Below, piece after piece: positions 11,441-23,645 of a stretch of 64,000 bases of DNA; within the stretch, counting starts at the first letter, position 1; each line of letters starts with the position of its first letter. Location of the stretch: contig NC_056727.1 of NCBI RefSeq assembly GCF_019279795.1, positions 1,210,339,577 through 1,210,403,576 on the forward strand. The letters are read 5' to 3'. The position numbers and the translations under genes are program-made. This stretch comes from Protopterus annectens. Its lineage: Eukaryota; Chordata; Ceratodontiformes; Protopteridae. Below the pieces are notes generated by a model. It did not search any database, had not been told where the DNA came from, and saw only the letters and a list, made by a program, of their open reading frames with translations.

Positions 11441-13240
11441 ATGCTGTGAGGTTGAGAGAAGGGATAGACCGGTGCAGCTGACCCGATTGGTGAATCAGAA
11501 GGTCTGGTACTGGGTCCAGATGCCACAGCTGCGCCAAAAGGTGACGATGGAGGAACGGGAACCAAATTTGTCGAGGCCAATAGGGAGCAATGAGAATCAT
11601 TTTGGCTCTCAAAACGGTGGCTTTCTGGAGTATTTGTGGAATCAGTGGAAAGGGAGGAAAAGCATAAAGAAGTACCTGGGGCCAATCCTGGGTTAGAGCG
11701 TCTCTGGGGGGGTGGCCTGGCAGTGGGAAGAGAGAAAAGAAGTCTGGGCATTTGCTGTTTTGGGGAGTAGCAAAAAGATCGCAACATGGGTGGCCCCATT
11801 CTAGAACAATCTCCTCCACTATAGATTGTTTGAGAGACCACTCGTGAGGCATGAGAATAGCTCGGCTCAATCTGTCCGCTAAAATGTTGGTTTTCCCAGG
11901 GATATGCGTTGCTACCAGAAACCGATGAGAGGAGATCGCCCATTGCCAAAGTCTGAGAGCTTCTTGACACAAGGGGTAGGATTTGGTTCCGCCCTGTTTG
12001 TTGATATACCATACTACAGACAAGTTGTCTGTGTGAACTGCAATTGTTCCCAAGGGAAGAAAGTCGTTGAGGGCTTGCAACGTTAAAAGCACTGCTCTCA
12101 TCTCTAGGACATTTATGTGCAGGTGGTATTCGAACGATTGCCACGTCCCATGAACCATCCTGCCCTGATAATGACCCCCCCACCCGATCAGGGAGGCGTC
12201 CGTAGTGACAGTGGCTACCAGGGCCGGGGATACAAAGGGTCTGCCTTGGTGAATCTGGGGAGAAGTAATCCACCATGAAAGATGACTCCTGCAAATCTGT
12301 GTCACCAGAATTTGGTGACGCATTGGAAGTTGTTGGTAAGACCACTGAGTGAACAACATCCACTGAAGCAGGCGCATGTAGAAGCGGGCCAGGGGAAGAA
12401 GGGTAATGGCTGCAGCCATGAGGCCCAACACATTTAGAACCATTCTAGCTTGTACTATTTTTGCAGGCTAGGATGATCCTCACCTGACTTTGTATATCTG
12501 AGATTCTTTGGTCTGTGAGGGTTGCTGACATCCGAACAGTGTCTAGGTTTGTGCCTATGAAAGTAATAGACTGGCAGGGCAATAAGGAGGATTTTTCGTA
12601 GTTTATCGAAATTCTCAACTGAGTGCAAAGATTTATTGTGTAATCTCTGGCTTGAAGAAGTTGATGCCTGGTGGTGGCTGAAAGGAGCCAGTCGTCGAGA
12701 TATGGAAACACCTGGAATCCTTGACGTCTCAGGTGAGCCGTGACCACTGCCATACATTTGGTGAACACTCTGGGGGCTGTAGTGAGACCAAAGGGCAGGG
12801 CTCTGAATTGGAAATGACTGGACCCCAGCCGAAAGCGGAGAAATCTTCTGGAGCATCTGTGAATTTTTATGTGATAGTACACGTCCTGAAGATCTATTGA
12901 GCACATCCAGTTGTCCTTCTCTAGGAAGGGCAGAATTGACTGAAGTGTGACCATTCGGAATCTTGTCTTCCTCACAGACTTGTTGAGTTTGCTGAGGTCC
13001 AATATTGGTCTCCAGTCTCCCGTCTTTTTGGGGACCAAAAAGAATCTTGAGTAGATTCCGGGCTCTGAATGGTCTGTTGTAACTGGCTGAATGGCTCTTT
13101 TTTGTAGAAGCTTTAATACTTCTAACTCTGCAACTTCCCTTAGACCGGGTGGTACATCTGGAAGGGAATTTGAGTGAGCGAAGGGACTTTCCTCGAAAGG
13201 AATTTTGTAACCCTCGGATATGATCGACTGTACCCATCTG
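11440..13240 (-). pseudogene. DIRS A reverse transcriptase and RNase H region
   Basis: RT motifs are RPILDLSKLNK, MCSIDLQD, ALPFGLTTAPRVF and the catalytic box as FPYLDDWLL. RNase H follows with TTDASLIGWGG, HINVLEMRAV, HTDNLSVVWY and ILADRLSR. After it comes a conserved stretch (CCDLFAT, LIAPYWPRQIWFP) that occupies the place of the methyltransferase-like segment in other DIRS elements. It is broken. Confidence 0.88.
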
Positions 13241-13324
13241 TCTTGAGTGAGGGAACTTCAGGCTTCTGGGTACAGCGATAGTCTTCCCCCGACTGCCTCC
13301 AAGGATGGACAGTCGGGCAACATC

Positions 13325-15750
13325 TCAGGGATGCTGGAAGGGCTTGTCAGAGAGGCTCTCTGCTTCCCTGGTTTTGTGGACCCCTCTGCCTCTAGAGCGG
13401 CGTCTGTTATTATTACCCCCTCTGCCTCTAGGGGTAAACTGACCACGTGTATCCGGCGTGACTCCTTGGGATTTGTGGAACCACATCTTTCCACCTTTCT
13501 GTCCTTTAGGGTAAGGTCTAGAAGGGGTGGAAAAACGGACCCCTACGGCAGAAAGAGTCTTGCCGTCCTGTTCACACCTGGTCAATGTATCCTTCACTTG
13601 AGGGCCAAACAAAGCTGACCCATCAAAGGGAGAATTTGTGAAGGACACCTTAAAGGGATCTGCGAAATTACAGAGCCGCATCCAGGCTTGGCATCTAAGA
13701 GCCACACCTGTACCTGCGGCTCTACTCGCTCCATCTGCTGCATATGATATCAGTCGCATGGAGGAGTTAGCAATAGAATTAAGGATTCCTAGCTGCGAAG
13801 CAATTTTTTCTTGAGCCCCTGCAGCTGTGGGATCCTGTACTACTTCACCTAGTTCCTTAAGGATGTCCCTTTGGAGTCTGGTGAAGTGACATAAGTAGTT
13901 CAGCGAGCGCATAGCAAAGGTCGCTGAGGAGAACATCCGCTTACCATACCTATCCATGGTCCTAGATTCTTTATTAGGAGGATGGACAGGTACGGAAGGA
14001 TCTGCAAGTTCCTTCTTAGTGGCAGCCGCCACCACCATGGCATCAGCAGGGACACCTTTCATAAGGAATTGCTTTTCCGCAGGGGCAGTAATAAATTTAG
14101 ATGGCCTCCTAGGAACTGGCTCTACAGAGTCAGGAGCAGCCCAAGCCTTTCGAGCAATAACCTCCATAAGGGGGTCGAAAGGTGGAGATACCCAGGAGGT
14201 GGAGGGCCGAGATCCAAATGCCTCTAGGTATACCGACTCATCCTCAGAGGGATTTGTGGAGGGCCAGTTTCCCCTCTGTTTTAGGAGTTCTAGGATGTCT
14301 GAAAAGGAGACATCCTCAGAGGGGGATCTTGGGGATCCCTCCGACTCATCTAAGTCGGTATCTGAAGTGATAGACTCAGGGGAGTCTAGGTGTTTCCTCT
14401 TACAAGTCCTCTTGCGTGGAGGATCTCCTGACTGATCAGGAGAATCCTCGGAAGACGGGGTAATTCCCAGTGGGGAAACCTGAGGCGGAGGATCTCTGGG
14501 TCCGGGAGCAAGAGAGATGGCAGAGATATCGACAGGCACTGTAGAGGGAGGAGCTAAGGGAATAGACTGCTGGCTGAGCCCAGTGGCCAGCACACTCTTC
14601 ATCACCTCGAAGGCCCCCCCCCCCGGGAGGTCTGAGAGAACCCGCTTCGAAGAAACCGGAACTCCAGGGCCCACCGAAAGGGAAGGCTCCGAGGCAGATG
14701 TTGGAGCCGAGCTCACCAAGGCCGAGGCTCCAAGGGGAAGAGTGGGGTCGGACAAGGGTCCGATGCCACTCACCCCCTCGGAGGAGACCAGGGAAGCCCG
14801 ACCACCAAATCCCTCTAAGGAAGGTCTCGAAGAGGAGATAAGAGTAGATGCCGAGGGTGCAGAAGGGGGGGGTATCTGCCCATCAGCCATAGCAGAAACT
14901 ATCCCCGAAGACTCCAGCTCCAAACTCTGAGGTAGAGTCGAAGGAGGAACTACAAGAGGGTGTGGACTAATAGTCGTCTGTTGAGACGGACTATGTAGCA
15001 TCTGGGCCAGTGCCTGTGATTTCAATAATCTACTGACCACCCTCTCTAAATCATGGTCTGAAAGCCTGGATGACCTAGATGATCGGCTCCGATGGCTCCG
15101 TTCCGAGAGGAGAGGTGAGGCCGGAGCCGAGAGTATCGGTTCCAAGGAAGGGGACCTGGACCTCTTCCTCGAAGGAACCATCGGAGCCGACGAAACCATA
15201 GATACAGTCGGAGCAGAGGACTTTTCGGCACCGACAGAAAGTCTCGAAGCATCGGCTCCGGCCGGAGCTGATACAGACATAAAAGTAACGGTGTCGGAGC
15301 CGGTCGGTGCCGACACCGAAGCCTGAGCCACATGGTGGTCGGAGCCAATCGGAGCCGACACCGATGTGACTGAAACAGTATCGGGAAGGTCTTTGTAAAC
15401 CAGGATCGGCTCCAGCCGGAGCCGATCTCGACTCAGAAGGAGTCGGAACCGAGGCCGCAGGCTTGGACACAGAAGCCTGGGCCTTGGAAGACTTTGAAGT
15501 CTTACTCGGAGCCGACTTAGCCGGAGAGCCCTCCGGTTTAAGAAGGCCCCTTAAAATCAATTTATTCCTTCTCTCCTGCAGGACTCTCTGGCTAAAGGAA
15601 TGACAAATCGCACAGGAGTCCTGCAGGTGGAGAGGTCCCAGGCAATATAAACAAGAAGTGTGACCATCTGTCAGAGACATCTTCTGACAGCACGAGTCAC
15701 ACTTCTTGAAGCCTGAGACCCTCTCTTTGGACATAGTTGTACTAAAACAC
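13325..15750 (-). pseudogene. DIRS A gag-like region
   Basis: The N-terminal Cys-rich motif (FKKCDSCCQKM, then CLYCLGPLHL and CAICHSF) lies near 15,560-15,720. Next is a low-complexity Ser/Ala/Pro stretch whose DNA repeats the word CGGAGCCGA. A conserved C-terminal half follows (SFSDILELLKQRG, STSWVSPPFDPL, KRMFSSATFAMRSLNYL, DGSALFGPQVKDTL) with an RGRGG-type basic tail. It is likely the structural protein of the particle. It is broken in one or a few places. Confidence 0.82.
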
Positions 15751-16186
15751 ACACAACACAGTCCCAATAAGATAACAAAGTTATCTAACAAAAAATGAGA
15801 AACTAACCTCTCACACACACACACACACACACCCTGACAGGGGGGGGGGTGGGAGGGGAGAAGGCCAGACTAAAAAAAATAAGGAGGAAGGGTAATTTTA
15901 GTCAAAAAAGGGCTTAATATAACTAAAAACATTAGATATAAGGTTTAAAAGTGAAAAGGGGCTAAAGACGGTTTAATATAAAACACTTACCAGGAGCTGG
16001 TAAAAGGAGGACCTCATCAGTGAAGCGGCAAACAAGATCTGGGTACTTACCACCTTGCATCATGGGATATGGGGCTGCCTCGAGCTGGTAAAAGTGACTC
16101 TCAAGCTTAGCAAGTGCCGAGTCGGAGCCGAGGATCGGCTCCGAACCCATCAAGCAAGAATGAAGGCGAGATTGACAACTTAACAT

Positions 16187-18200
16187 CGACCCTTTGCTTT
16201 AAACAGACGTTGCTTCACTATACATGTGGACCCTGTAGATATAAATTTACAATAGTTGCATGTCTCACATTTGTATGTGCCTTCAGTTCTAGTATGCTTT
16301 ATTGAAGGTCTTTTCATAATGTTTTTGAGGTTTCTGCCCTTTCTAAAAATGATAACAGGTTTGTCCCCTATTTTCTCCGTGAGTTCTTTTTCAAAAGATA
16401 ACGACTGCCAATTCTTTCTAAGTACATTGCTAATATATTTAACTTCTAATGAAAAAGAAGTAATGAAACTTTTTTTATTGTACTTCTCTTGGGACAAAAA
16501 TGGTTTGACCCATGCTAGAAGAGTGGACACCAAGAATCTGTAATGTGACTTCATCTGACTCTGCCAGGTTCACGTTGGTTTGTTTCAAAGTGAGAATGGG
16601 ATTGAAAGAACCCAAACCCCTTTTCCTACAAACTTCTCCTACTGTGTCATTCACCAGTGATTCGGGGTACCCACGACTCATAAACATGCATTTCAACAAG
16701 GTGCATTCCTCGTTGAAGATGGAGTCTTCAGTAGTCATTCTTGCCGCTCTAACTAGTTGGCCCTTTAAAACAGATTTTTTTCTGGTGTAGCGGGTGGCAA
16801 CTAGAAAAATGTAACATAGTGTTAGAGTGAGTGGGTTTCATGTAGGTTTTAGCAACATAACCCCTGTGGATGTCGTCTCTCTTCAATTCAACATCCAAAT
16901 AGTTAGTGGTGTCTTCACCAAAGGTAAATGTGAATTTCAAAAATGGAGTGCTGTTATTTAAAACCTCAACAAAGTTGCTTGCATCCCCTACGTTACCTTG
17001 AAACATAATGAAAATGTCATCCAAAAACCTGTTGTATAGTTTGACTTTCTGAAAACTGTTGTCCTTAAATACATACTCGTGTTCCCACTAGGCCAGTACT
17101 AAATTGGCGTAGCTGGCTCCACAAGGGGAACCCATAGCTACTCCAATTATTTGTTTATGTATGCCCCCATTAAATCCAACATAATTATTGTTCAGGATCA
17201 CGTCTAATAGTTCTTGAATTAGACGGATCTCATAACTCTCCGCTCCATGTGCTATTAGGTTTCTGGTGACGTATTCAATCCCTATGTCATGGGGTATGGA
17301 GAAGTAAAGGTCGACTACATCTATTGTAAGAAAATGAATTTTGTCACAGTATTCAAATTTATCTACATTTTCAAAAAAAAGCCCAGGAGTCCTTAACTAT
17401 TTGTAACTCTTGGGACACATACTTCTTTAATAACTCATCAACGAACTTGGCACAAGCATAAGTAATAGAAGACCTAGCATTGACTAAAGCCCTCATAGGG
17501 GGGTTTTGAAGGTTTTTATGAATCTTGTGTAAACCAAATAAGTTAGGTGTTTTTGGGTTAGGAACCACTATATAGTTGTAAATATCAATGCTGATCAAGA
17601 TTTCAATCAATAAGTCCCTAAAGAAGGAAAAAAAAATTTTATATGCAATATTCATTTCGTTGATACTTGATCTAACATAGGTGTTACTGTTCAAAATGTC
17701 CAACATTTTCTTATCATATTCCTCTTTGTCCATGATCACCAAACCACCTCCTTTGTCTGGTTTCAAAACTCTGACTAGGTTCAAGGCTTCTACTTCATTG
17801 TCTGAAACATTCCTAATGGTATTCCTCTTTCTAGTCATGTAGAGAGCCCTGAAATCGGCCTCACACATGTGCTCAAACAAAGATAAAGGGGGGCAAATTG
17901 GTGGATTGTAAGTACTAGATAACCTCAAGGGGTCTTCTACAAAAGGCTTGTCTCCGAAAATCAAGGACAGGTTAAGTTTTCGGGGAAACAAACAGTATTT
18001 ACACTTGATTAGGTTTATGAATCTTCACTAAGACATTCTTGGTTACTTTTATCAAGTTCATGTTTCTTTTTTGAAAACTTTTTTATGTTTGACACCCTAT
18101 CTACACTAAGTGGACATTTATTTATGCTTTTAATGTAATACACCTTTAAATGTGAAGGCATGTCAGTGGGTTCAATTAAGGCAGCTGTTTGTAATTTTGT
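16187..18200 (-). pseudogene. Penelope reverse transcriptase and linker
   Basis: The minus-strand frames give LKPDKGGGLVIMDKEEYD, FGLHKIHK and PMRALVNARSS (17,400-17,800). Next come DVVDLYFSIPHDIGIEYV (about 17,270-17,320), IGVAMGSPCGASYANL (about 17,100-17,150) and the catalytic box as NRFLDDIFIM (about 17,005-17,035). YLDVELKRDD and a Cys linker (KCETCNYCKF) lead toward the endonuclease. A frameshift lies at a poly-A run near 17,371-17,380 and a stop follows the SYANL block, so the gene is dead. Family assignment is firm from the GSPCGASYANL and FLDD pattern together with the downstream GIY-YIG piece. Confidence 0.88.
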
Positions 18201-18385
18201 AACACAAACCCCTTTTTTTGGGTTTTAAATTGTGTTTGATGATTTTTTTCCTTTGTCTGAAGAAGTCTTCCTACTAAGGGAGACGAAAAGCGCTTTACTT
18301 TTACATTTCCTAATAAACCTTTGGAGTTTTACACCTGCTGGTTCGGAACCTTTTGGTTTGTTTTTTGACAGTTTGTTTTTCTTCA

Positions 18386-20600
18386 GTTTATGAAAGACCA
18401 GGTAGGGCCTCTTGATACACAATGCCTGCAGCTCTGAAACTCTTCTGGCAGAGGTAATGGCTACCAGGAACAAATATTTCCAAAACAAAAACTTTAGATC
18501 ACACCTAGCAGCAGGCTCAAAGGGCTTTTGAGGAGGACTAAAGTGAGGTTCCATGGTTCCACGGGCTGTCTGAGAGGAGGCCTGAGATGAGAGGTCCCTT
18601 TGAGGAAAGCCTTGCAGAGGCATAAAGAGATGAGGGGTGCCATATAAACCACTGTGGAAATTGGTGCTAGATGCACTCATACTGTAGAGGCAGAGGCTAT
18701 GTTATTAAAAAACTTAGCCAATTACTGAAGCCACTGCAGTAACTGGAGCCGAATACGGGTCTAGTATATTATCCTTGGACCAAATGGAGAACCTTTTCCA
18801 TTTATCCTGATATAGTCTTCTGGTGGATGGTTTGTGAGAGGCCAGAATGATGTCTTAAACAGGTGAGGAGAGAATAGCTTGCTTGGTGACTGGCGGAAGT
18901 GGAGAAAACAAGCTGTCAGCTCAAGTGGACCGGTTTTGGTGACTCAACCCCTGGGGTGAGTGATCAGATCTGGTAGAGTCCAGAATCCATGGTGGGTATA
19001 CTAGGTGAGGCCGACGAAAAGGGAACCAAACTTGTCGAAGCCAGAATGGGGCTATGAGGATCACCTTGCATCTCAACCAAAGAGCTTTCTTTAGAAATTG
19101 TGGGATCAGAGGAATAGGAAGATAGGTGTACAGAAGTCCCATGGACCAATAGTGGATCAGAGCGTCCCTCGGTGACTCCCCATCCAGGGGAAGTAGTGCG
19201 AAGTAGCTGCTGCACTTGTTTGATGGGGAAGCAAAAAGATCACAGCAAGGCTGGCCCCAGTGGCTGAAGATTACAAACGCCACCTCAGGGTTGAGGGACC
19301 ACTTGTGAGGCATGAGGATGCATCTGCTCAGTTTATCTGCAATCATGTTGGAGCTCCCTGAGATATGCATTGCTATCCAAAAGCGGTTGGAAGCTATCGC
19401 CCACTGCCAAATTCTCATGGCTTCTGGACATAGGAGTTAGGACTTGGTTCATCCTTGCCTGTTGATGTACCAGATCACTGACACATTGTCTGATTGAATT
19501 GCAACTGTCCCGGGGGGGAGAGTCGAATGCAATGCCTGCAAGGCTAGCAGCACGGCTCTCAGTTCCAGAACACTGATATGCAGGTGGGCCTCTGAGGTGG
19601 ACCATGTGCCTTGGAAAGTCTTTCCCTGGAAATGGCCCCTCCACCCGATCAGGGAAGCATCCGTGGTCACAATGGCTGTGGGCTGGGAGGGCTGAAATGG
19701 GCGGCTCCAAAGATCTACATCTGGCCTCATCCACCAAAGCAAGCCCTGCTTGCAGGAGTTGGTTATTCCAATCTTGCAATCCAGGGGATGACAGTTTGGG
19801 AATGATTGACACAGAAGGAGCCATTGCAGAATTTGCATATATAGCTTTGCTAAAGGTACTATTGGAACTGACGCAGCCATAAAACCTAGGGCTTGAAGAA
19901 CTTCCCTTGCAGAGGCTGATGTTTGAGAATCACTCGGATCTGAAACGTCAATCAATGGAGTCTGTGAAGAGGGAGTGATACCAGACAAACACTGCTCTAA
20001 TTAACTCTATTTGTTGTGTAGGGATAAGATTTGATTTCTCCCAATGTATCGTTATTCCCAACAATTATGCTAGAGAGAGAGTATGTTGTAGTGCAGTTAC
20101 CAGAAGATATTTGGTGGGGGCAGTAAGGAGCCAGTCTAGATATGGAAACACCTGGAATCATTTTAGTCTCAAGTGAGCCGTTACCACTGCCATGCATTTC
20201 GTGAACACTCTGGGGGCTGTATAGAGACATAACGGCAGGGCACAGAATTGATGATCACTGGCTCCTAGCCGGAAGCAAAGCAGACTCCTGGAGCATTTGT
20301 CCATCTTGATGTGGTAATACACATTCTGCAGATCTATAGAGCACATCCAATCACCTTTTCTTAAAACGGGAATGATGGACTGAACCGTGACCATCCAGAA
20401 TTTGGTGTGGGTGTTTAAGCTGCTGAGATCCAAAATGAGTCTCCAGTCCCATCTTTTTTGGCACCAAAAAGAATCTCAAGTAAAATTCATATCCGAGCTG
20501 GTCTGTTAGGACTGGTTGGATGACTCTTTTTTTTTTTTTTGAAACAGCTTTATAATCTCTGAAGCTGCTGCTTCCCTTTGACTGGGTGGAACATTGGGAA
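18386..20600 (-). pseudogene. DIRS B RT, RNase H and partial recombinase
   Basis: Motifs are MCSIDLQNVYYH (RT), VTTDASLIGW and IQSDNVSVIWYINRQG (RNase H), ISGSSNMIADKLSR, LIAPFWLRQVWFP and AITSARRVSELQAL (recombinase start). The HxxR and Tyr boxes are absent because the element stops before them. It is heavily decayed. Confidence 0.82.
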
Positions 20601-20619
20601 GTTTTCTTGGAAATTATGG

Positions 20620-23110
20620 CTTACAAGAAAGGGGAATGGTGTAACCTCTGGTGATAATATTCTGCACCCAGCAATCGGTGGTGATAGATTGCCAGGCGGC
20701 TTGGTGCAGAGAGAAACGACCCCTGACTGTTTCCAGAGGTAAGCAATCGGGCTGCCCCTCAGGAGCGCTGATAAGGCTGTCCAGAGCAGGAGTCCCTGGA
20801 GCCTTGGTTGCGAGGACCCCCTCTGCCTCTATAGGGGCAACTTCCAGAATTGTTACCCCCCCCGCCTCTGGGAGTATCACCATCACGTGTGGCACGGAAA
20901 GGACCCTGAGATTTCTTATGCCACATTTTCCCACTCCTCTGATTACTGGAGAAGGTAAGCCGAGGGTTGGAAAACCGTAGGCCTATGGCAGACAGGGTTT
21001 TACCATCTTGCTTGCACCTGGGTAACGTATCCTTCACTTTGGAGCCAAAAGGGGATGAAGCTTTGATGGGCGCATTCAGAAAGGAAGACTTGAAGGGATC
21101 CACGAGGTCAAAGATGCACATCCAGGCATGACACCTCATAATGCCCGAACCTGCTGCTCCTTTGGTCACGTATGAGAGCAACCTCATGAACGAGTTGGAT
21201 ATCGATTCCAGGGTTGCTAGCTGCGAGGCCACTTTGTCCCTGACCTCATCAGACAACTGTACTGCAAGTGTACAAAGAGTTTGGAGATTAAGTCCCTCTG
21301 GAGCCTTATAAAATGTGCCACATATTTCTGGAATCATATAGCAAAGGTCCCTGATGGAAAAACATGCTTCCCAAGTCTGTCCCCTGCCCGGGACTCCCGG
21401 TTGGGTGGGTGGACAGTGGGACTTTCCTCAGCCAAGTCCTTTTTTGTGGCCACCGCCACTACCATAACATCAACTGGTAACCCTTTGGACCAGTGCGGAT
21501 TTTCCACTGAAGGAGAAACTATTTTGTCTGGTCTCCAGGGGATCACCTCAATGGAATCAGGGTTCTTCCACACGCGCTGCACAATGAGCTGGACGAGCTC
21601 ATCCACAGGCGGGGTCACCCAAGAGGTAGAAGGCTGGGCACGAAAAAGCTTGCAGGAACACGGACTCCTCAGATGAAGGTTTGGAGGGATTACAGTCACC
21701 TCTCTGCTTTAACATCTCTAGGATGTTGCCAAAGGAGACATCATCAGGAGGTGACCATGGGGACCCTTCACTATCATCGTAATCCATGTCTTCCATTAAG
21801 GACTCCTAAGGTGAGTCCACGTGCTTCCTCTTGCATGTCTTCTTTTGAGGGGGCTCCTCAGTGAGGGTCTCTGTGGAGGACTTGAAAGAGTGGGTATCCT
21901 GAACAGGGGTGTCCTGTGGCTTTTCTACTCGGTGTCCTGGGGGGTGGTCTGTGACAGCTGTAGCTCAGGGGGTGAAAACTGGGGTTCCAACATCAAAGGA
22001 TTGCTGCCAGAAGCAAGAGCCCTCTCCATCGCGCGAAAGGCAAGCCCGCCTGAAGAGGGATGGGAGCCCAGAACAGAGAAAGACAACCATGGGACCAGGG
22101 TCACACCCCACTCTGACAGACCCACCCCCACAGATGGAGCCTCAAGCAGGATGGAGATGATGGGTTCCAAGAAGGATGTCGGAGCAGGTGACTTCGGAGC
22201 CGAGATGGTCGAAGGAGGAGTGTAACATGAAGTCCATGGATAAGGCAACCTAAGTCCTGCAGGTTGATGGGTTTTAAAAAGTGAGGGAATACCCCAGGCT
22301 ACCAACAGCTGGGCCACAAGGCGCACCATGTCGTATTCCAAAAGGCTCCTGGTGGATCTAGTGGATACTCCAGATGGAGAATCAGGACATTTGAGGAATG
22401 GGCTATACGCTTGGCCTGGAAATGGATCTACAGAGGGGGAGTATCAGGTCCATGGTGCAAGGTCTGCCAGCACCGAAGTCTCTAGTTTCGAGACCGGAAG
22501 CAAAGGGGTCAGATCCAGTGAGGTCGGTACAATGCTTGGTGCCGAAGTGGCACTCTGAGCCAAAATAGAAACTGATGGCGTAATTGAAGGTGTGCCCTGA
22601 GCCGAAGTAGCTACAGGTGCTGAAGTCAAAATAGGTGAAGTAAGATCTATGATCGGTGCCAGAGGCAGGACCTGTGCTAAAACAGGCGTCAGTATCGAAG
22701 GTTGTCAGACAGTCGGAGCTGAGGAACGCAGAGCCGAAGAGGCAGATTTATGCTCTGATGATAATGTATGGACCTTAGATTTCCCAGGTGAAAAAAGGAA
22801 CAGAATGGGATCTCTTTTTGCTTTAGAAAGAGGGGTTGAGACCTCCATCGCAGAAATGGCCTCCGAGAAGGGAGACTTGAATAACCCCTTCAGAATGAGT
22901 TTACTTTTGTGCTCATTAAGAGTGCGCTGGCTGAAGCTCTGACAAATATCACATGGAGGCCGCACCAAAAGGTGGGCTACTCCCAAACAGTATACACAGT
23001 CATCATGCAAATCACTGTTAGGTAACTTGCTCTTACATGTACAATGCTTAAAGCCTGAAGTACCCTTCTTATCTGACGTCTTCGTAGAAAAGGACACCAC
23101 AACCAACTGT
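20620..23110 (-). pseudogene. DIRS B gag-like region
   Basis: The Cys-rich start is near 23,060 (FKHCTCKSKL, CVYCLGVAHL, CDICQSFSQRTL). The conserved C-terminal half follows (VSFGNILEMLKQRGD, STSWVTPPVDELV, SSPFGSKVKDTL). The middle is low-complexity. It is broken in several places. Confidence 0.8.
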
Positions 23111-23645
23111 ATAATCCAACGATAATGAAGTCAACTCTGTTCAAAAAATCACAAGAAAATCACCAATATAACAATACAGTGTATGAAGAGAAGAAAGGGA
23201 AGCACCTGAATAAAGATAAAAGCTAACAGGTTAACTAGAGAAACAATACCAGCTATGGTATTGAAGAAATACCACAAGGGTAAGGGAAAAGGCTGTACTA
23301 AGAATGGTACTTTAAGTTTACCAATGGTAACAATGGGTAGAGTGGAAAGAATAAGGTTAGACAGAAGAAAAGACACTAGCAATACTAAAGGTTTGGTAAA
23401 ATATGAAGATATCCAAAAATGTTTAGACAAATATCAAAAAGGATTTCACTTAGCTGAGAGCTCAGCTGAAACGTGACTACGTGGCAAACGAGATCTGAGG
23501 TAACAGGGAGAAGGGCATTCTGGGTAGAGACTTAGCTCAAGAGTTTTTTTGGCTGGCGCGAGCTTGGTAATAGGCTGACTCGGTTCTGAGGGCTCAGAAC
23601 CAAACCCATCAGTGATGAATGGAAAGAAGATTAAACGCTTATAGA

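Larger units (their letters stand above)
9913..16186 (-). mobile_element. DIRS-like retrotransposon A, full length
   Basis: This is a fossil DIRS element of about 6.27 kb inside the Penelope endonuclease region. The inverted terminal repeats (9,913-10,089 and 16,029-16,186) share, in opposite sense, the block from the GATGGGTTCGG word to AGATCTCGTTTG. An internal complementary region at 10,262-10,360 joins complements of both outer ends, the DIRS hallmark. Parts in minus-strand order are gag-like 15,750-13,325, RT/RNase H 13,240-11,440 and tyrosine recombinase about 11,440-10,390. No target-site duplication is seen, as expected for recombinase integration. It is broken in a handful of places but structurally complete. 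It looks relatively young and is very close in sequence to element F. Confidence 0.93.
8766..18385 (-). mobile_element. Penelope-like element, split by DIRS A
   Basis: This is a minus-strand Penelope-like retroelement of about 3.3 kb once the 6.27 kb DIRS element A is excluded. In its own direction it begins near 18,385. RT runs from about 17,990 to 16,790, then a linker and a Cys-rich block, then GIY-YIG endonuclease (interrupted by A at 16,187/9,912), and a 3' part down to about 8,766. Both ends carry related words: gcgctttt followed by a CTTC-TCAGA word (18,255-18,300 and 8,830-8,880). This fits the partial terminal repeats known in Penelope elements. The frame is broken in several places. 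It most resembles the Neptune/Poseidon group because of the CxxC linker, which is an inference. Confidence 0.85.
18386..23645 (-). mobile_element. DIRS-like retrotransposon B, truncated
   Basis: This is a fossil DIRS lacking its recombinase end. The left edge (18,386) cuts the recombinase frame right after LVFHK and abuts the Penelope element, and no ICR or left terminal repeat remains. Parts on the minus strand are gag-like 23,110-20,620, RT 20,600-19,990, RNase H and following segment about 19,990-18,920, and recombinase start 18,860-18,386. The right terminal repeat (about 23,480-23,645) carries the GGCAAACGAGATCTGAGG word. The exact right end is estimated by comparison with the other copies. 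It has many interruptions and is older than A or F. Confidence 0.85.

Noticed and set aside
15803-15852. CA and G runs as regulatory elements
   Set aside because: They are plain simple repeats between gag start and the terminal repeat in A and F, with no evidence of a role.
9913-16186. LTR retrotransposon or endogenous retrovirus with direct LTRs
   Set aside because: The end repeats are inverted and an ICR is present, with a tyrosine recombinase instead of an integrase. The element is therefore DIRS-type. No protease, envelope or DDE integrase was seen.
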